Shown here: positions 33,046-44,889 of the stretch, piece after piece
Position numbering within the stretch: the stretch's first letter is position 1
Layout of the letters: each line of letters opens with the position of its first letter
Assembly (NCBI GenBank): GCA_037444625.1
Contig: JBBIMA010000009.1
Location: 23,741 to 87,740 of the forward strand
Source of the DNA: DTHT01 sp037444625
GTDB taxonomy: Bacteria; Acidobacteriota; Terriglobia; Bryobacterales; Bryobacteraceae
Reading direction: 5' to 3'
DNA length: 64,000 bases
Notes under the pieces: model-generated
What the model saw: only the letters and a program-made list of their open reading frames with translations
The model's database searches: none
What the model was told of the DNA's origin: nothing
Translations under genes and position numbers: made by a program

Positions 33046-36000
33046 CTAGCGGACCGCCGTGCGCACCTCGGCCTGCCGGCCCGTGGCCGCATCCGTCGCC
33101 GTGATGCGCCAGGATCCGGCCGGATCGTTGAGAGCCAGGTGGAAGCTCGTCTGGGCTGCGCCCGCCCGGGTCTCCAGGTTGTCGGCGTACTCGATCGCCG
33201 GGGTTCCGTCCGGCCGCTGGACGCGCAGCAGAACCACGGTCTGGTAATCGCGCGGCCCCTCGACGGTCACGCGCAGGCGGACGCTTTCGCCCCGGCGGGC
33301 GGAGGGCGGCGCCTGGATCCGCAGGCGCCGCACGGGCTCCGGCAGCAGCGCGTAGAGCTTGGGCTCGGCCGTGGCTATGGCGTCGCGGATCGAGCGGGAG
33401 GGGCCCAGGTAGCGCTTGTGCCGCACGTCGTAGACGTGCCACTGCTCGCCCAGCTCGACGGAAAACGGGCGGCGGGTTACCTGCGGTTCGTCGTTCTTGA
33501 GCAAGCCCAGGTAGCGCGCCGGGCCCTTGCGGTAGGCGGCCAGCAGGAAGCCGCCCAGCGGGCGGCCGTCGGCGGTCAGTACGCGATAGGGCGCCTGAAC
33601 CCCGGCCCATTCGAGCGCCCGTCCCACGAGCTGTTTCCACTTGCCCTCCGCACCCTCGCGACGGTCCTCGACGTAAGAGGAGAGGAAGAAGTTCAGGTAG
33701 ACCGTCTTGCCCTTGCCGGCTTGGTTCGCGATCACCGCCGGCGCGCCTTCCAGTTGGGCCAGCGCCTGCGCGCCGGCCAGGCGGAGGCCGGTCTCCGGCC
33801 GGGCGGAAGCCAGTTCCGCCTGCCGCGCCGGCTTCAGCCGCTCGATGCCGAACAACTCGTCCAGGGCGCCCCGCTCGAGCCAGCCCGCGTGTCCGTCCAT
33901 CACGCCGGCCTGGCCGTCGGCGATCAGCAGGCCGCCGGACTGGACGAACCGGCGGATGGCTTGCGCCTCCCGCTCGCTGATCGCCACCGAGAAGGGCAGA
34001 ATGAGGACGCGGAACTTGCGGCCGATCAGATCGCCCGCCTCGATCTGCTGCCGGGCGAGGAAATCGAAGCCGAAGGCCAGGTCCTTGAGCAGGTTGACCC
34101 AGCCGTCCCGGTTGGCCTCGAACTTGCGGAAGGTGGGACCGGCGCCCTCGCCGATGCCTTCCTCCGGCCCGGTGGTGTGTCCGTCCACGATCCAGCTTCC
34201 GTGAATGCTGGGGAAGGAGTAGTGGATCGCGATGCCGTCGTTGGAGCGCTCGGCGGAGCGCAGCAGGCGGGCCACGCCTCCCTCCCGGATCTCCCCCAGG
34301 GCCGTCCGGATGCTCTCCGCGCTGGCCGAGAAGCGGTAGTCCGGGTTGAGCATCGAATACTGCCAGAAGATGTAGGCCCCGGCCGTGAAGCCGTGGAACA
34401 GGCCGTTGTAAAGGTCATAAAGCGTCCGGCGGCCGTGCACGCCGTAGCCGGTGCCGGCCGAGAGGCGCAAGGCCGGATTGAAGCTGCGCAGAAACTCGAG
34501 CTGGTTGCCCCCGGTGTAGGGGTTCATGTGGCCCACGATCTCATTCAGGCGGGAATAATCGCAGCCGTTGTGCGGGACCGACTCCTGGCTGCCCGAAAGC
34601 AGCACCAGTCCCTCGGGATCGTGCCGGCGCAGCAGATCGCGCACGTAACGATAATTGTCGGCGTAAGTCTCCTCCATGAAGGTGCGGTGATCGGCCCAGG
34701 AGGAGTAATTGCCCCGCCGCTGCGCCTCCTGGGTGGTGTCGGGGATCACGTCCTCCCAGCGGGCGAAGGCCGTTCCCCACTGCCGGTTGACCGCTTCCAG
34801 CGATCCGTATTCCTTGCGCAGCCACTCCCGCATACGGCTCAGACAGTAAGTGGAGAAGCACAAATCCATGGCGTCGGTATAACAGGTGAGAGACGGCTCC
34901 TCGTAAATGTAGTAACTCATCGGGGAAAAAGGCACCCAGGGAGTCACCAGTTTGGCGATTTCCCGCTCCTGCTGCTTGCGGTAAGCGGGATCGTTCAGGC
35001 AGTATCGCCGGGCCAGATACTTCTTGTCGCCCGTCTCGGCGAAGCGGCGCTTTTGCTCCAGATACGGCTTGCGGGCCTCTCCGTCGGGGGATTCCTGGCC
35101 CGAGATGCGGGTCTGGGCCTGCACGCCGAAGTTGGCGTGCTTGGAAAGCTCCAGCGGATAGCTGGAGAGAGTGCTGACGTGCAGCTCTTTGAGCCGGCGC
35201 TCGATGGTGGGCCAGAGGCCGGGGGCGGGATCCGTGCCGAACAGGTACATCACCACGTCGAAGTCCTCCCAGCGCCGGGGCTGGAGGATGAACACTTCGC
35301 GGCGCATCTTGTGCTGCCGGCGGCCGCCTTCGAGGAGTTCTCCCTCGACCCAGCCCAGGCGGGTCAGCGCCCCCTGGCTGGGTAAAGAAAACGCCGCGGC
35401 GGAAGCGCCGGGCGACAGCGGCTGCTCCCGGCGGGCGAGCAGGCGCCCGTAGTTGTCGTAGAGACTCGCGTGCAGCGTCCAGCCCGATTGTCGGACGCCG
35501 CGCAGCGCGAACTCGCCGGCGACGGCCTCGCCCAGCCGGAAGGCCTCGGCCGCGAAGCGGATCTCGGTAATCTCGGCCGGCGGCGTGCTGCGGTACAGGC
35601 AGGCGCCCCAGTCCAGGATCTTGTTGTCCGCCGCCCTGCGGGCGATCACCTCCACCAGGTGAACCTTGCCCGCCGGAGCCTCAGGCAACTCGACCAGCGG
35701 CGCGCCCTGCGCGTCCCGGATCACGCGCACAGGGCCCGATTCGCCGTGCTCGTTGCGCACGCGGATCTCCAGGCGGGCAGGGGCGCTGAGGGCCACGCGC
35801 AGCCGCGCGGGCCGGGCGGGATCGTCCAGGCTGAGAGACTCGATGCCGGCGGGCGCTTCCTTCTGCGCCGCCCATATGACGGTCCGCACCAGCAAGGAGT
35901 ACAGGTATTCCCAGTAACCCTCCGGCGCCGAGGTCCGCCACTGGTTCTCGATCAGCGGAATGAGGCCTCGTTGCTCCCAGGCGGCCGCCGCTACGCGGCC

Positions 36001-37182
36001 CCGGCCGAGCTGCCGAACGGCCAGGATGGGTTCGCCGGCGTCGGTCCGGATGAGGACCTCGCCGCGCACCCTGGACGGAGCGTGCCTCATTTGTTCGTAA
36101 GGGAAGGCTTCCAAGGGCACGTGCCGGGTGATGAAGTGGGGCGCGGTTGCCTGCCAGCTACGGGCGCGCCGGCCGCGTCCGTCCGCCGCCAGCGGGGAAA
36201 GCTCGTCAAGATCGCTCCCCTGAGGAGCCTGGACGTCCAGCAGCACCAGCCCCATGCCGTCCTCGACCCGCCGGCGGATGGCTTGCCGGACCACCGGCGG
36301 GAATTCCTCCCAGGGACGCAGGCCGGCCAGCACCATCACGTCGTAATGCGGACCGTTCAGCAGCGCGTCGGCCAGGTAGGTGTAGGCCAGAGTGAAAGGC
36401 GCGCCGAAAGAGTCGCCCCGTTCGCCGTAGAAGTCGCCGAAGCCCCAGCGATTGGTTCCCGAATTGGCCCCCAGGGTCACGGGAAACAGCCGGCACTCCA
36501 GCCGCTGGGCCAGTTCCACCGCGGCCCGCCCGTGCGCCACGTCCGGGACGATCAACACCTGGATCGCGCCGCCGGCGTAGGGATTGGCCCAGGCCGTGTG
36601 CGGCGTGGCGATCTGGGTGTCGTAGGGCGCGTCCATGCGGCCCAGTCGGGCCAGGACCTCGTTGAATTCGGTGAGGCGGAAGCGGTCCAGGTAGAGCGTG
36701 GCCGGGCCGCGCACCCTCAGGCGGAGCCGCGAGACTTGTCCCAGGTCCACGCCCGAGAACTCCGCCAAGCGGACTTGTACGTGCTGGGCTCCCTTGTGCA
36801 ACTGGGAGGTGCGGCCGGCGGCCGCCGAGCCTGCGCCCAGCTCGACGGTGAGCGTCGCCGGCTGCTCGGAGTACACAAAGAACTGGAGCGCCTCGAAGCG
36901 CCGCCAGTCGGCCGGAACGTAGTCGGTCTCAACGCCGCCGGCCGCGCCCTCGGGCACGGCCACCCGCAGCGAGTGGGTCTGCCAGGAGGGGAAGGCGGTG
37001 GAGACCTCGGCCCTCGCGCCCTCCAGCGGCTTCCAGCGGGCCGCCTCGGCGGCGGATTCGAAGCTGGCGAAGTTCGGACCGGGCCGTCTCGGAGCGGGCT
37101 GGCCGGGACCCTGCTGCGCCAGCCAGAGGACGCAGGCCAGCAGGCCGGCCAAAGGAGTCGCACGTCTGACGGGAAGGATCAT
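33046..37182 (-). CDS. Very large secreted GH42-like glycosidase-related protein
   Basis: From ATG 37182 (GAGG seven bases ahead) the protein has 1378 residues with an N-terminal signal segment (LAGLLACVLWLAQQG). After a jelly-roll-like region (about 30-180) comes a GATase-like domain (IQVLIVPDVAHGRAA, ALRNGPHYDVMVLAGL-type segment). A beta-sandwich follows, then a GH42-like TIM barrel around residues 680-1000 with YIYEEPSLTCY, YCLSRMREWLRKEYGSLEAV and RQWGTAFARWEDV. A second GATase-like domain (FRVLILPFSVAISEREAQAI, SGGLLIADG) and a C-terminal beta-sandwich complete it. GH42 barrels followed by a trimerisation GATase domain are beta-galactosidases, so polysaccharide breakdown is likely; the catalytic pair cannot be fixed by eye. 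Confidence 0.8.
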   Translation of the reverse strand: MILPVRRATPLAGLLACVLWLAQQGPGQPAPRRPGPNFASFESAAEAARWKPLEGARAEVSTAFPSWQTHSLRVAVPEGAAGGVETDYVPADWRRFEALQFFVYSEQPATLTVELGAGSAAAGRTSQLHKGAQHVQVRLAEFSGVDLGQVSRLRLRVRGPATLYLDRFRLTEFNEVLARLGRMDAPYDTQIATPHTAWANPYAGGAIQVLIVPDVAHGRAAVELAQRLECRLFPVTLGANSGTNRWGFGDFYGERGDSFGAPFTLAYTYLADALLNGPHYDVMVLAGLRPWEEFPPVVRQAIRRRVEDGMGLVLLDVQAPQGSDLDELSPLAADGRGRRARSWQATAPHFITRHVPLEAFPYEQMRHAPSRVRGEVLIRTDAGEPILAVRQLGRGRVAAAAWEQRGLIPLIENQWRTSAPEGYWEYLYSLLVRTVIWAAQKEAPAGIESLSLDDPARPARLRVALSAPARLEIRVRNEHGESGPVRVIRDAQGAPLVELPEAPAGKVHLVEVIARRAADNKILDWGACLYRSTPPAEITEIRFAAEAFRLGEAVAGEFALRGVRQSGWTLHASLYDNYGRLLARREQPLSPGASAAAFSLPSQGALTRLGWVEGELLEGGRRQHKMRREVFILQPRRWEDFDVVMYLFGTDPAPGLWPTIERRLKELHVSTLSSYPLELSKHANFGVQAQTRISGQESPDGEARKPYLEQKRRFAETGDKKYLARRYCLNDPAYRKQQEREIAKLVTPWVPFSPMSYYIYEEPSLTCYTDAMDLCFSTYCLSRMREWLRKEYGSLEAVNRQWGTAFARWEDVIPDTTQEAQRRGNYSSWADHRTFMEETYADNYRYVRDLLRRHDPEGLVLLSGSQESVPHNGCDYSRLNEIVGHMNPYTGGNQLEFLRSFNPALRLSAGTGYGVHGRRTLYDLYNGLFHGFTAGAYIFWQYSMLNPDYRFSASAESIRTALGEIREGGVARLLRSAERSNDGIAIHYSFPSIHGSWIVDGHTTGPEEGIGEGAGPTFRKFEANRDGWVNLLKDLAFGFDFLARQQIEAGDLIGRKFRVLILPFSVAISEREAQAIRRFVQSGGLLIADGQAGVMDGHAGWLERGALDELFGIERLKPARQAELASARPETGLRLAGAQALAQLEGAPAVIANQAGKGKTVYLNFFLSSYVEDRREGAEGKWKQLVGRALEWAGVQAPYRVLTADGRPLGGFLLAAYRKGPARYLGLLKNDEPQVTRRPFSVELGEQWHVYDVRHKRYLGPSRSIRDAIATAEPKLYALLPEPVRRLRIQAPPSARRGESVRLRVTVEGPRDYQTVVLLRVQRPDGTPAIEYADNLETRAGAAQTSFHLALNDPAGSWRITATDAATGRQAEVRTAVR

Positions 37183-37234
37183 GGCGGTACCTCGGACCCG
37201 TGCAGTATACAACGACGGGCGGGCCGGCGCGCCT

Positions 37235-37240
37235 TATAAT
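37235..37240 (+). promoter_or_regulatory. Consensus -10 box placed for a leaderless CorA-like mRNA
   Basis: A perfect TATAAT ends nine bases before the ATG at 37250. With the usual distance, transcription would start about at 37247, leaving a leader of only a few bases and no ribosome site. No recognisable -35 is present. Confidence 0.55.
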
Positions 37241-37249
37241 GACCCCACA

Positions 37250-38917
37250 ATGCCTTCGCCCGAAATCCTCCACCTGCACACCTACTTTCTGTTTCCCTTC
37301 TCGATTGACCGCCAGGCGGTCCGTCGAGACCACCCGGCGATCTGGTCGCGTCACTCGCACTGGATAGACGGCCTGGACGATTGGATCGCCGCTCATCCGG
37401 CCGACTCCTCGCCCCTGACCGAGCGCCTGGGACCCTGGCGCCGCGCGGCCTATCAGCGGTTCGACATGGACTCGCCCGCTTACCAGGACATGGTTTTCTT
37501 CCATCCCTTCGTCCGCCGGGTTTACTTCGATTCCCTCGAACCCCACGCCTCGCCCGCCGAGCAGGAATCCCTGCTGCGCTGTTACACCATGCCCGCCGGG
37601 GGCGAAGCCCCGCTGTTCTACCAGGCCGAGGACAACAAGGGACGCGCCGCCTCCTTGCCGGTGACCGACCTGCGCCTGTTCCTGTTCGCCAACGGCATCG
37701 GCATTCTCTCGCTCGGTGTGGAGGCCTTCCGCCTGCCCGCCGCCCGCGCCCTGTGGATCAACGAATCCATGCGCAAGGTCTATCCCTCCAGCGGCAGGCA
37801 GGTGCGCGAGGGGCGCATCCCCAACCGCCTGGCTTTCGTGCTCCACCGCCCGGACGGGCCCGAGCTTCTCGTCGAGGAGCGCTTCTCGAGCGCCGAAATG
37901 AGGGGCTTCCTGCCTCCCCTGGCCCGCACCATCACTTCTCTGCTTTACTTCGCCGACTACGACCGGCAGGAGTTCGAGCCCGTGCTCGACGAGCGCATGA
38001 TCGTCTACACGTACTTTGCCGTGGATCCCGCTTCCGTGCCCGCCGACTTCCTCCGCTCGGAGGACTACCAGGTGCTGCTCAGCCGTTTTCTCTACGTGGA
38101 TCGCGACGGATCTTCCTATCGCTACGAACCCGAATTCACCCGGGCCCAGATGGCTGAGCACCTGTACCGCCGCTGGGCCCACCAAGGCACTTACTACGGC
38201 TTTACCAGTTACAGCGCCATCGCCGCCGCCATCGGCCAGTTCGACTGCGACGAGCACCAGCTCCGCGAGGGTTTCCTGATTCACCGCATGTTCGACACCC
38301 GTTACTACCTGATGACACTGGTGGCGCTCTTTTACCGCGCCACGCTACTGAGCTTCAACGAGCGCGTGGCCCTGGTGTCCAAACGGCTCTACCTGGATCA
38401 GGAGGACGGGCGCCTTACGGGGGAGAATATTCGCCTGGCCAACGATCTGCGCGCCGAGTTCCTCCATTTTTCCAATTACTGGTACTTCGAGGAGCTGGCC
38501 AACAAGGACGAGGAAGTCGAGCACTTCGTTCTGCAATGCCGCCAGTATCGCCTGGAGCCGATGAAGCAGGGCATCGAGGCGGAGCTGGAGAAACTGGACG
38601 CCTCCCTGCATAACTACAACCAGATGCGCAACACCGAGGCGGTGAACCGCCTGGCCATGATCAGCCTGATCCTGGGCGCGGGAGCGGTGATTACCGGCTT
38701 TTTCGGCATGAATTTCGGGTTGCATTTCGAGCGCGTCTTCTTCCAGCCGGACGCCGCCACCCTGCCCTTCCACTATCTGGCCCTGATGCTGGTCTCGCTG
38801 TTCGCCTTCGGCGCGCTGGCCTTCGGCATGTACCTGGTGGCGGCCAACTGGGCCGATTACCGCGACATTTTTCGCCCCGGCCGCCCGGGCGGGCCTCCTT
38901 CCCGAAGGCCGGAGTGA
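37250..38917 (+). CDS. CorA-like divalent cation transporter family protein
   Basis: The 555-residue protein has a long soluble N-terminal part and two C-terminal transmembrane helices (about 463-485 and 505-532). The GMN signature of CorA channels lies at 486-488 (GFFGMNFG) right after the first helix, preceded by long helices (EELANKDEEVEHFVLQ, KLDASLHNYNQMRNTEAVN) that match the CorA stalk. It would conduct Mg2+, Co2+ or Zn2+ across the inner membrane. The soluble part (~450 residues) is longer than the ~250 usual for CorA and includes an unrelated-looking N-terminal half, so it is an atypical member whose substrate is open. Confidence 0.85.
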   Translation: MPSPEILHLHTYFLFPFSIDRQAVRRDHPAIWSRHSHWIDGLDDWIAAHPADSSPLTERLGPWRRAAYQRFDMDSPAYQDMVFFHPFVRRVYFDSLEPHASPAEQESLLRCYTMPAGGEAPLFYQAEDNKGRAASLPVTDLRLFLFANGIGILSLGVEAFRLPAARALWINESMRKVYPSSGRQVREGRIPNRLAFVLHRPDGPELLVEERFSSAEMRGFLPPLARTITSLLYFADYDRQEFEPVLDERMIVYTYFAVDPASVPADFLRSEDYQVLLSRFLYVDRDGSSYRYEPEFTRAQMAEHLYRRWAHQGTYYGFTSYSAIAAAIGQFDCDEHQLREGFLIHRMFDTRYYLMTLVALFYRATLLSFNERVALVSKRLYLDQEDGRLTGENIRLANDLRAEFLHFSNYWYFEELANKDEEVEHFVLQCRQYRLEPMKQGIEAELEKLDASLHNYNQMRNTEAVNRLAMISLILGAGAVITGFFGMNFGLHFERVFFQPDAATLPFHYLALMLVSLFAFGALAFGMYLVAANWADYRDIFRPGRPGGPPSRRPE

Positions 38918-38920
38918 GAA

Positions 38921-38938
38921 GCGCCCGGGCGGGGGCGC
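38921..38938. terminator. Hairpin between convergent genes
   Basis: GCGCCC (38921-38926) and GGGCGC (38933-38938) form a GC stem three bases after the CorA-like stop, in the 47-base gap facing the convergent secreted-protein gene. There is no T-run; it could end transcription from both sides weakly. Confidence 0.4.
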
Positions 38939-38964
38939 GCACGGCCCGGCCGGCAACGCGAGGC

Positions 38965-39681
38965 TTACTTCTCGGGCAGGCGGAACTCGACCTTGCGCCC
39001 CCGATTCAGCTTTTCCGACAGGGCCCGGTCCACCAGCTCCAGGGAGACCTGATTGTGCTTGCCTTGGGGGGTGATGTAGTGCAGCATGTCGCCCTCGACC
39101 CAGTAAGCCAGAGCCGAGTAGACCGAGCTGTCCTTGAGCGCGATCAAGAACAGGACGCTTTCCGCCGGCTCTTCCGCCGGGGCGCGCGAGGGCGCCTGGT
39201 AGGTGCGGACCGCCTCGCGCTGGGCGATCGGCTCGCCGCTTGCGCTGCGCGGCGCCTCGCTGCCGAAGTACTGGTTGATGGTCACCGGGGCGGCCGGCTG
39301 CTGCGGCGGCGCCACGATCGTGATGCTGGGCTGGACCGGCTCGTAAGGAGCGAAGCCCCCCACGTAGACCGGCCAGATCATGGGGACCACGGTGGTGCGG
39401 CGGCGCAGAGGATCCACCGAGGGCGCGCCCGTGTAGCCCGGCCAGCCGCTGACGATCGCCCCCAGCCGCTGCGGGAAACTGGACGGGACGGAGAAGGGAA
39501 CCGCGGCGCGCGGCGCCGTGCCGGTGCCCGGGAAGAGTACGTTGCCGAAGCCGTGCGGCGAACCGTAGGTCCGGAACTCATAGCGTCCGGCGACCGCCGG
39601 GCCGCGCTGGGCTGCCGCCCCTGCCGCCAGCAGGACCGCTCCCATCGCCAGAGAAAACCCTCGTCCGAGTCCGATTTGCAT
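38965..39681 (-). CDS. Secreted hypothetical protein
   Basis: From ATG 39681 the protein has 238 residues with a signal peptide of about 24 residues (FSLAMGAVLLAAGAAAQ). The middle is rich in Gly, Pro and aromatic residues without clear fold (PVYVGGFAPYEPVQPS, APPQQPAAPVTINQYFG) and looks disordered or extended. The last ~65 residues form a compact domain (VLFLIALKDSSVYSALAYWV, EGDMLHYITPQGKHNQVSLE) ending in the basic NRGRKVEFRLPEK. I do not recognise a family with confidence. It follows the peptidoglycan-binding gene by 82 bases on the same strand and may act in the envelope. Confidence 0.7.
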   Translation of the reverse strand: MQIGLGRGFSLAMGAVLLAAGAAAQRGPAVAGRYEFRTYGSPHGFGNVLFPGTGTAPRAAVPFSVPSSFPQRLGAIVSGWPGYTGAPSVDPLRRRTTVVPMIWPVYVGGFAPYEPVQPSITIVAPPQQPAAPVTINQYFGSEAPRSASGEPIAQREAVRTYQAPSRAPAEEPAESVLFLIALKDSSVYSALAYWVEGDMLHYITPQGKHNQVSLELVDRALSEKLNRGRKVEFRLPEK

Positions 39682-39763
39682 GTGCGCCCCCACTCCGAGC
39701 TTACCGCCGCCGCCCGCCCGGGGCAAGCCCGGCCGGCGCCGGCGAGTCGCGGGGCTTTCCCGG

Positions 39764-40519
39764 CTAGCGGTCCGGCACGTGGCCGAAGCCCAAGAGCTTC
39801 TCCATGCGGCTGAAGACGTAAGAAAAGCCCTGCACCTTGGGGCTGCGGTTGCCTTCGATGGTGTAGAGCATGCCGTCGCGCAACTGGTGCACCAGGCCGG
39901 CGTGGCCCTTCCAGCCGGCCAGCTTCTCGCGCCACCAAACGACGATGTCGCCCGGCTGCGGCAGGTAGCCCGAGCCGGGCGCATGGGCCCAGCCGCGTTT
40001 CTTCAATTCGGCCAGCAGGCCGCGCGCGCTCAGGCTGTAAGGAAACGGCAGGCCTGCCGGATGCCGGGAGAAGCACCAGCTCACGAAAGCCGCGCACCAG
40101 GAGCTGCCTTCCGGAGCCAGGCCGTTCAGGTACTTCCGCACGAAGGGCCCGCGGTTGTTGCCTCCGATTTCGCCCGCGCCCGCCTTCAGCTCTTCGATCG
40201 CCGCCGCCAGGGCCGCCCGCCCGCGCCGGCTGCCGCCCAATTCCGCCGGCGGCAGCACGCGGTAATCCACCGCAACCGGCGGCTCGATGTAGGGCTTGGG
40301 ATGGGTCAGGCTCCACCAGGTCAGCGGTCCCACCTGCCCGTCCACCGCCAGCGGCTGGCCGTGCTGGTCCAGGTTCTGGGACTGGAAGGCGCGCACGGCG
40401 CGCAGGGTTTGCGCTCCAAAGCGGCCGTCGGGCTGGACCGGGTAGCCGCGCTCGGTCAACAGCTCTTGCAGCCGCTTGACCTCGGCGCCTGAATCCCCGC
40501 GGCGCAACGTCTTGAGCAT
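39764..40519 (-). CDS. Peptidoglycan-binding protein with CHAP-like amidase domain
   Basis: The 251-residue protein has a PG_binding_1 domain (about 7-72: LRRGDSGAEVKRLQELLTERG, GRFGAQTLRAVRAFQ). A CHAP-like cysteine peptidase/amidase domain follows (about 125-245: catalytic cysteine in GSSWCAAFVSWC, histidine in GWKGHAGLVH, and IEGN). Together they suggest a cell-wall hydrolase. No signal peptide or membrane segment is seen at the N-terminus, so export would need another route. TACAAT and a good GGAGG site precede the ATG. A phage endolysin origin is possible but no other phage gene is near. Confidence 0.85.
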   Translation of the reverse strand: MLKTLRRGDSGAEVKRLQELLTERGYPVQPDGRFGAQTLRAVRAFQSQNLDQHGQPLAVDGQVGPLTWWSLTHPKPYIEPPVAVDYRVLPPAELGGSRRGRAALAAAIEELKAGAGEIGGNNRGPFVRKYLNGLAPEGSSWCAAFVSWCFSRHPAGLPFPYSLSARGLLAELKKRGWAHAPGSGYLPQPGDIVVWWREKLAGWKGHAGLVHQLRDGMLYTIEGNRSPKVQGFSYVFSRMEKLLGFGHVPDR

Positions 40520-40593
40520 TCGAACCTCCGCACCCGGTATTGTAGGCGCGGGCGGCCGGCGCGCCTCCCGGCGGCGGCCGCCAAAACCTTGCG

Positions 40594-40602
40594 TGTTATA
40601 GT
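40594..40602 (+). promoter_or_regulatory. Extended -10 promoter of the valS operon
   Basis: TGT followed by TATAGT (TG at 40594-40595, hexamer 40597-40602) is an extended -10 element, which can work without a -35; none is seen. It ends 12 bases before the valS ATG, so the leader would be about five bases with no ribosome site. Confidence 0.5.
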
Positions 40603-40614
40603 GAAAATTCCCCC

Positions 40615-43289
<2,675 letters not shown>

Positions 43290-43290
<1 letters not shown>

Positions 43291-44129
43291 TGCGCTTCGA
43301 GGTGGATCATCCCGAGATCATTGAGGCGGTGCGGCGGGCCCTGGCCGAAGACATCGGGCCGGGCGACATCACCTCGGAAGCCTGCGTGCCCGTGAACCAG
43401 CGGGCCGCCGGGCGCTTCCTGGCCGGCGAGCCGCTGGTGGCGGCGGGCGTCGAGCTGTTGCCGGTGATCTATCGCTTGCGCGGAGGCATCGAGCAGGTGC
43501 GCCTGGAGGTGGTCAGCGGCCAGGAGGTCGCCTGCGGCCAGTCGCTGGCCTGGGTGAGCGGGCTGGCTCGCACCCTGCTCGAATGCGAGCGCGTGGCGCT
43601 GAACTTCCTGCAAAGGTTGAGCGGGATCGCCACCCTGGCGCGGCGTTTCGCCCGAGCGGTGGAGGGCACCGGCTGCCGAGTGCTGGACACGCGCAAGACC
43701 ACTCCCGGCTTGCGCCGGCTGGAAAAGATGGCGGCTGCGGCCGGAGGCGTCACCAACCACCGCATGGGCCTTTACGACGCGGTGCTCATCAAGAACAACC
43801 ACATCGCCGCGGCGGGCGGCGTGCGGGAGGCCATCGAGCGCGTGCGCCGCGCCGGCCGCCCCATCGAGATCGAGGTGCGCACCCGGGAGGAGCTCGAGGA
43901 GGCGCTGGCCTGCGGGGTGGCGCGCGTCCTGCTCGACAATCTCACGCCCGAGCAGGCGGCCGCCGAGGTGCGCTTCGTCGCCGGGCGGGCGTTGGTCGAA
44001 CTCTCCGGCGGCATCCGGCTGGAAAACGTACGGGCCTATGCGGAAACCGGGGCGGATTTCGTTTCCTCGGGCGCCATCACCCATTCGGCCCGGGCGGTGG
44101 ACATTCACTTTCGTTTGGAGGCTCTCTGA
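43290..44129 (+). CDS. nadC: Nicotinate-nucleotide pyrophosphorylase (carboxylating)
   Basis: The 279-residue enzyme makes nicotinate mononucleotide from quinolinate and PRPP in NAD synthesis. Family parts are LAEDIGPGDITSEA near the N-terminus, ERVALNFLQRLSGIATL, VLDTRKTTPGLRRLEKMA with active-site lysine and arginine, VLIKNNHIAAAGG, IEIEVRTREELEEAL, LLDNLTPEQ and ELSGGIRLENVRAYAETGADFVSSGA. The start at 43290 shares one base with the valS stop. birA starts one base after its stop. nadA and nadB are not in the window. Confidence 0.96.
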
Positions 44130-44130
44130 A

Positions 44131-44883
44131 GTGCCGCTGGATTTGGAGGCGGTGCGTGCTGGGTTGCCCGGACGGCGGATCGTCTGGTTCGATTGCCTGG
44201 ACTCGACCATGCGGGAGGCGGCGCGCCTGGCGGCTGAAGGGGGAGGGGACGTCGTAGTGGCCGAGCGGCAGACCGCAGGCCGGGGCCGGTTGGGCCGAAG
44301 CTGGTTTTCCGAGGCCGAGAACGGCCTGTATGCGACCTTGATCCTGCGTCCCAACCTGAAGCCGGAGGATGCGCCGGTGCTCACGCTGGCGCTGGGCCTG
44401 GCGGCGGCCGAAGCGGTGGCGCGCGCGGCCGAGCTGCGCTGCGACCTGCGCTGGCCCAACGACCTGTTGCTGGAGGGGCGCAAGTGCGGCGGCATCCTGG
44501 TCGAGCCGGCCGCAGGGGCTTTTCTGGCCGGTGTGGGCATCAACGTGAACCACCCCCGGTTCCCGGCCGAGCTGGAGGGGCGCGCCACCTCGCTGTATCT
44601 GGTCTCGGGACGGCGCCACTCGCGCGAGCGGCTGCTGATCGAGCTGGTGCGAGCCGCCGACAGCTTCACGCGCATGCTGGCCGAGGGCGGACGGGAGCCG
44701 GTGCTGCGCCTGTTTGCGCGGGCCTCCAGTTTCGCGCGCGGCCGCCGCGTGCGCATCGAACAGGAGGGCGGCGCGCTGCTGGGGACGACCGACGGCCTGG
44801 ACGCCTCGGGCTTTCTGTGGCTGCGCACCGACGACGGCGGCCGGCGACTGCTGCGCGCCGGCGGCTTGCGTCCCGTGGAGTGA
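44131..44883 (+). CDS. birA: Biotin--[acetyl-CoA-carboxylase] ligase, catalytic-domain only
   Basis: From GTG 44131 (GGAGG ten bases ahead) the protein has 250 residues. It activates biotin to biotinyl-5'-AMP and attaches it to the carboxylase carrier. The biotin-binding loop is ERQTAGRGRLGRSWFSE, followed by LRWPNDLLLEGRKCGGILVE with the catalytic lysine and GVGINVNHPR; a short SH3-like C-terminal domain ends it. The DNA-binding HTH of E. coli BirA is missing, so this is a monofunctional ligase that does not repress transcription directly. It is followed six bases later by coaX, a pairing common in bacteria. Confidence 0.95.
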   Translation: MPLDLEAVRAGLPGRRIVWFDCLDSTMREAARLAAEGGGDVVVAERQTAGRGRLGRSWFSEAENGLYATLILRPNLKPEDAPVLTLALGLAAAEAVARAAELRCDLRWPNDLLLEGRKCGGILVEPAAGAFLAGVGINVNHPRFPAELEGRATSLYLVSGRRHSRERLLIELVRAADSFTRMLAEGGREPVLRLFARASSFARGRRVRIEQEGGALLGTTDGLDASGFLWLRTDDGGRRLLRAGGLRPVE

Positions 44884-44889
44884 GATCCC

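Noticed and set aside
38879..38895. Palindrome at the 3' end of the CorA-like gene as a regulatory site
   Set aside because: It is within the coding end (Arg-Pro-Gly codons) and explained by codon composition.
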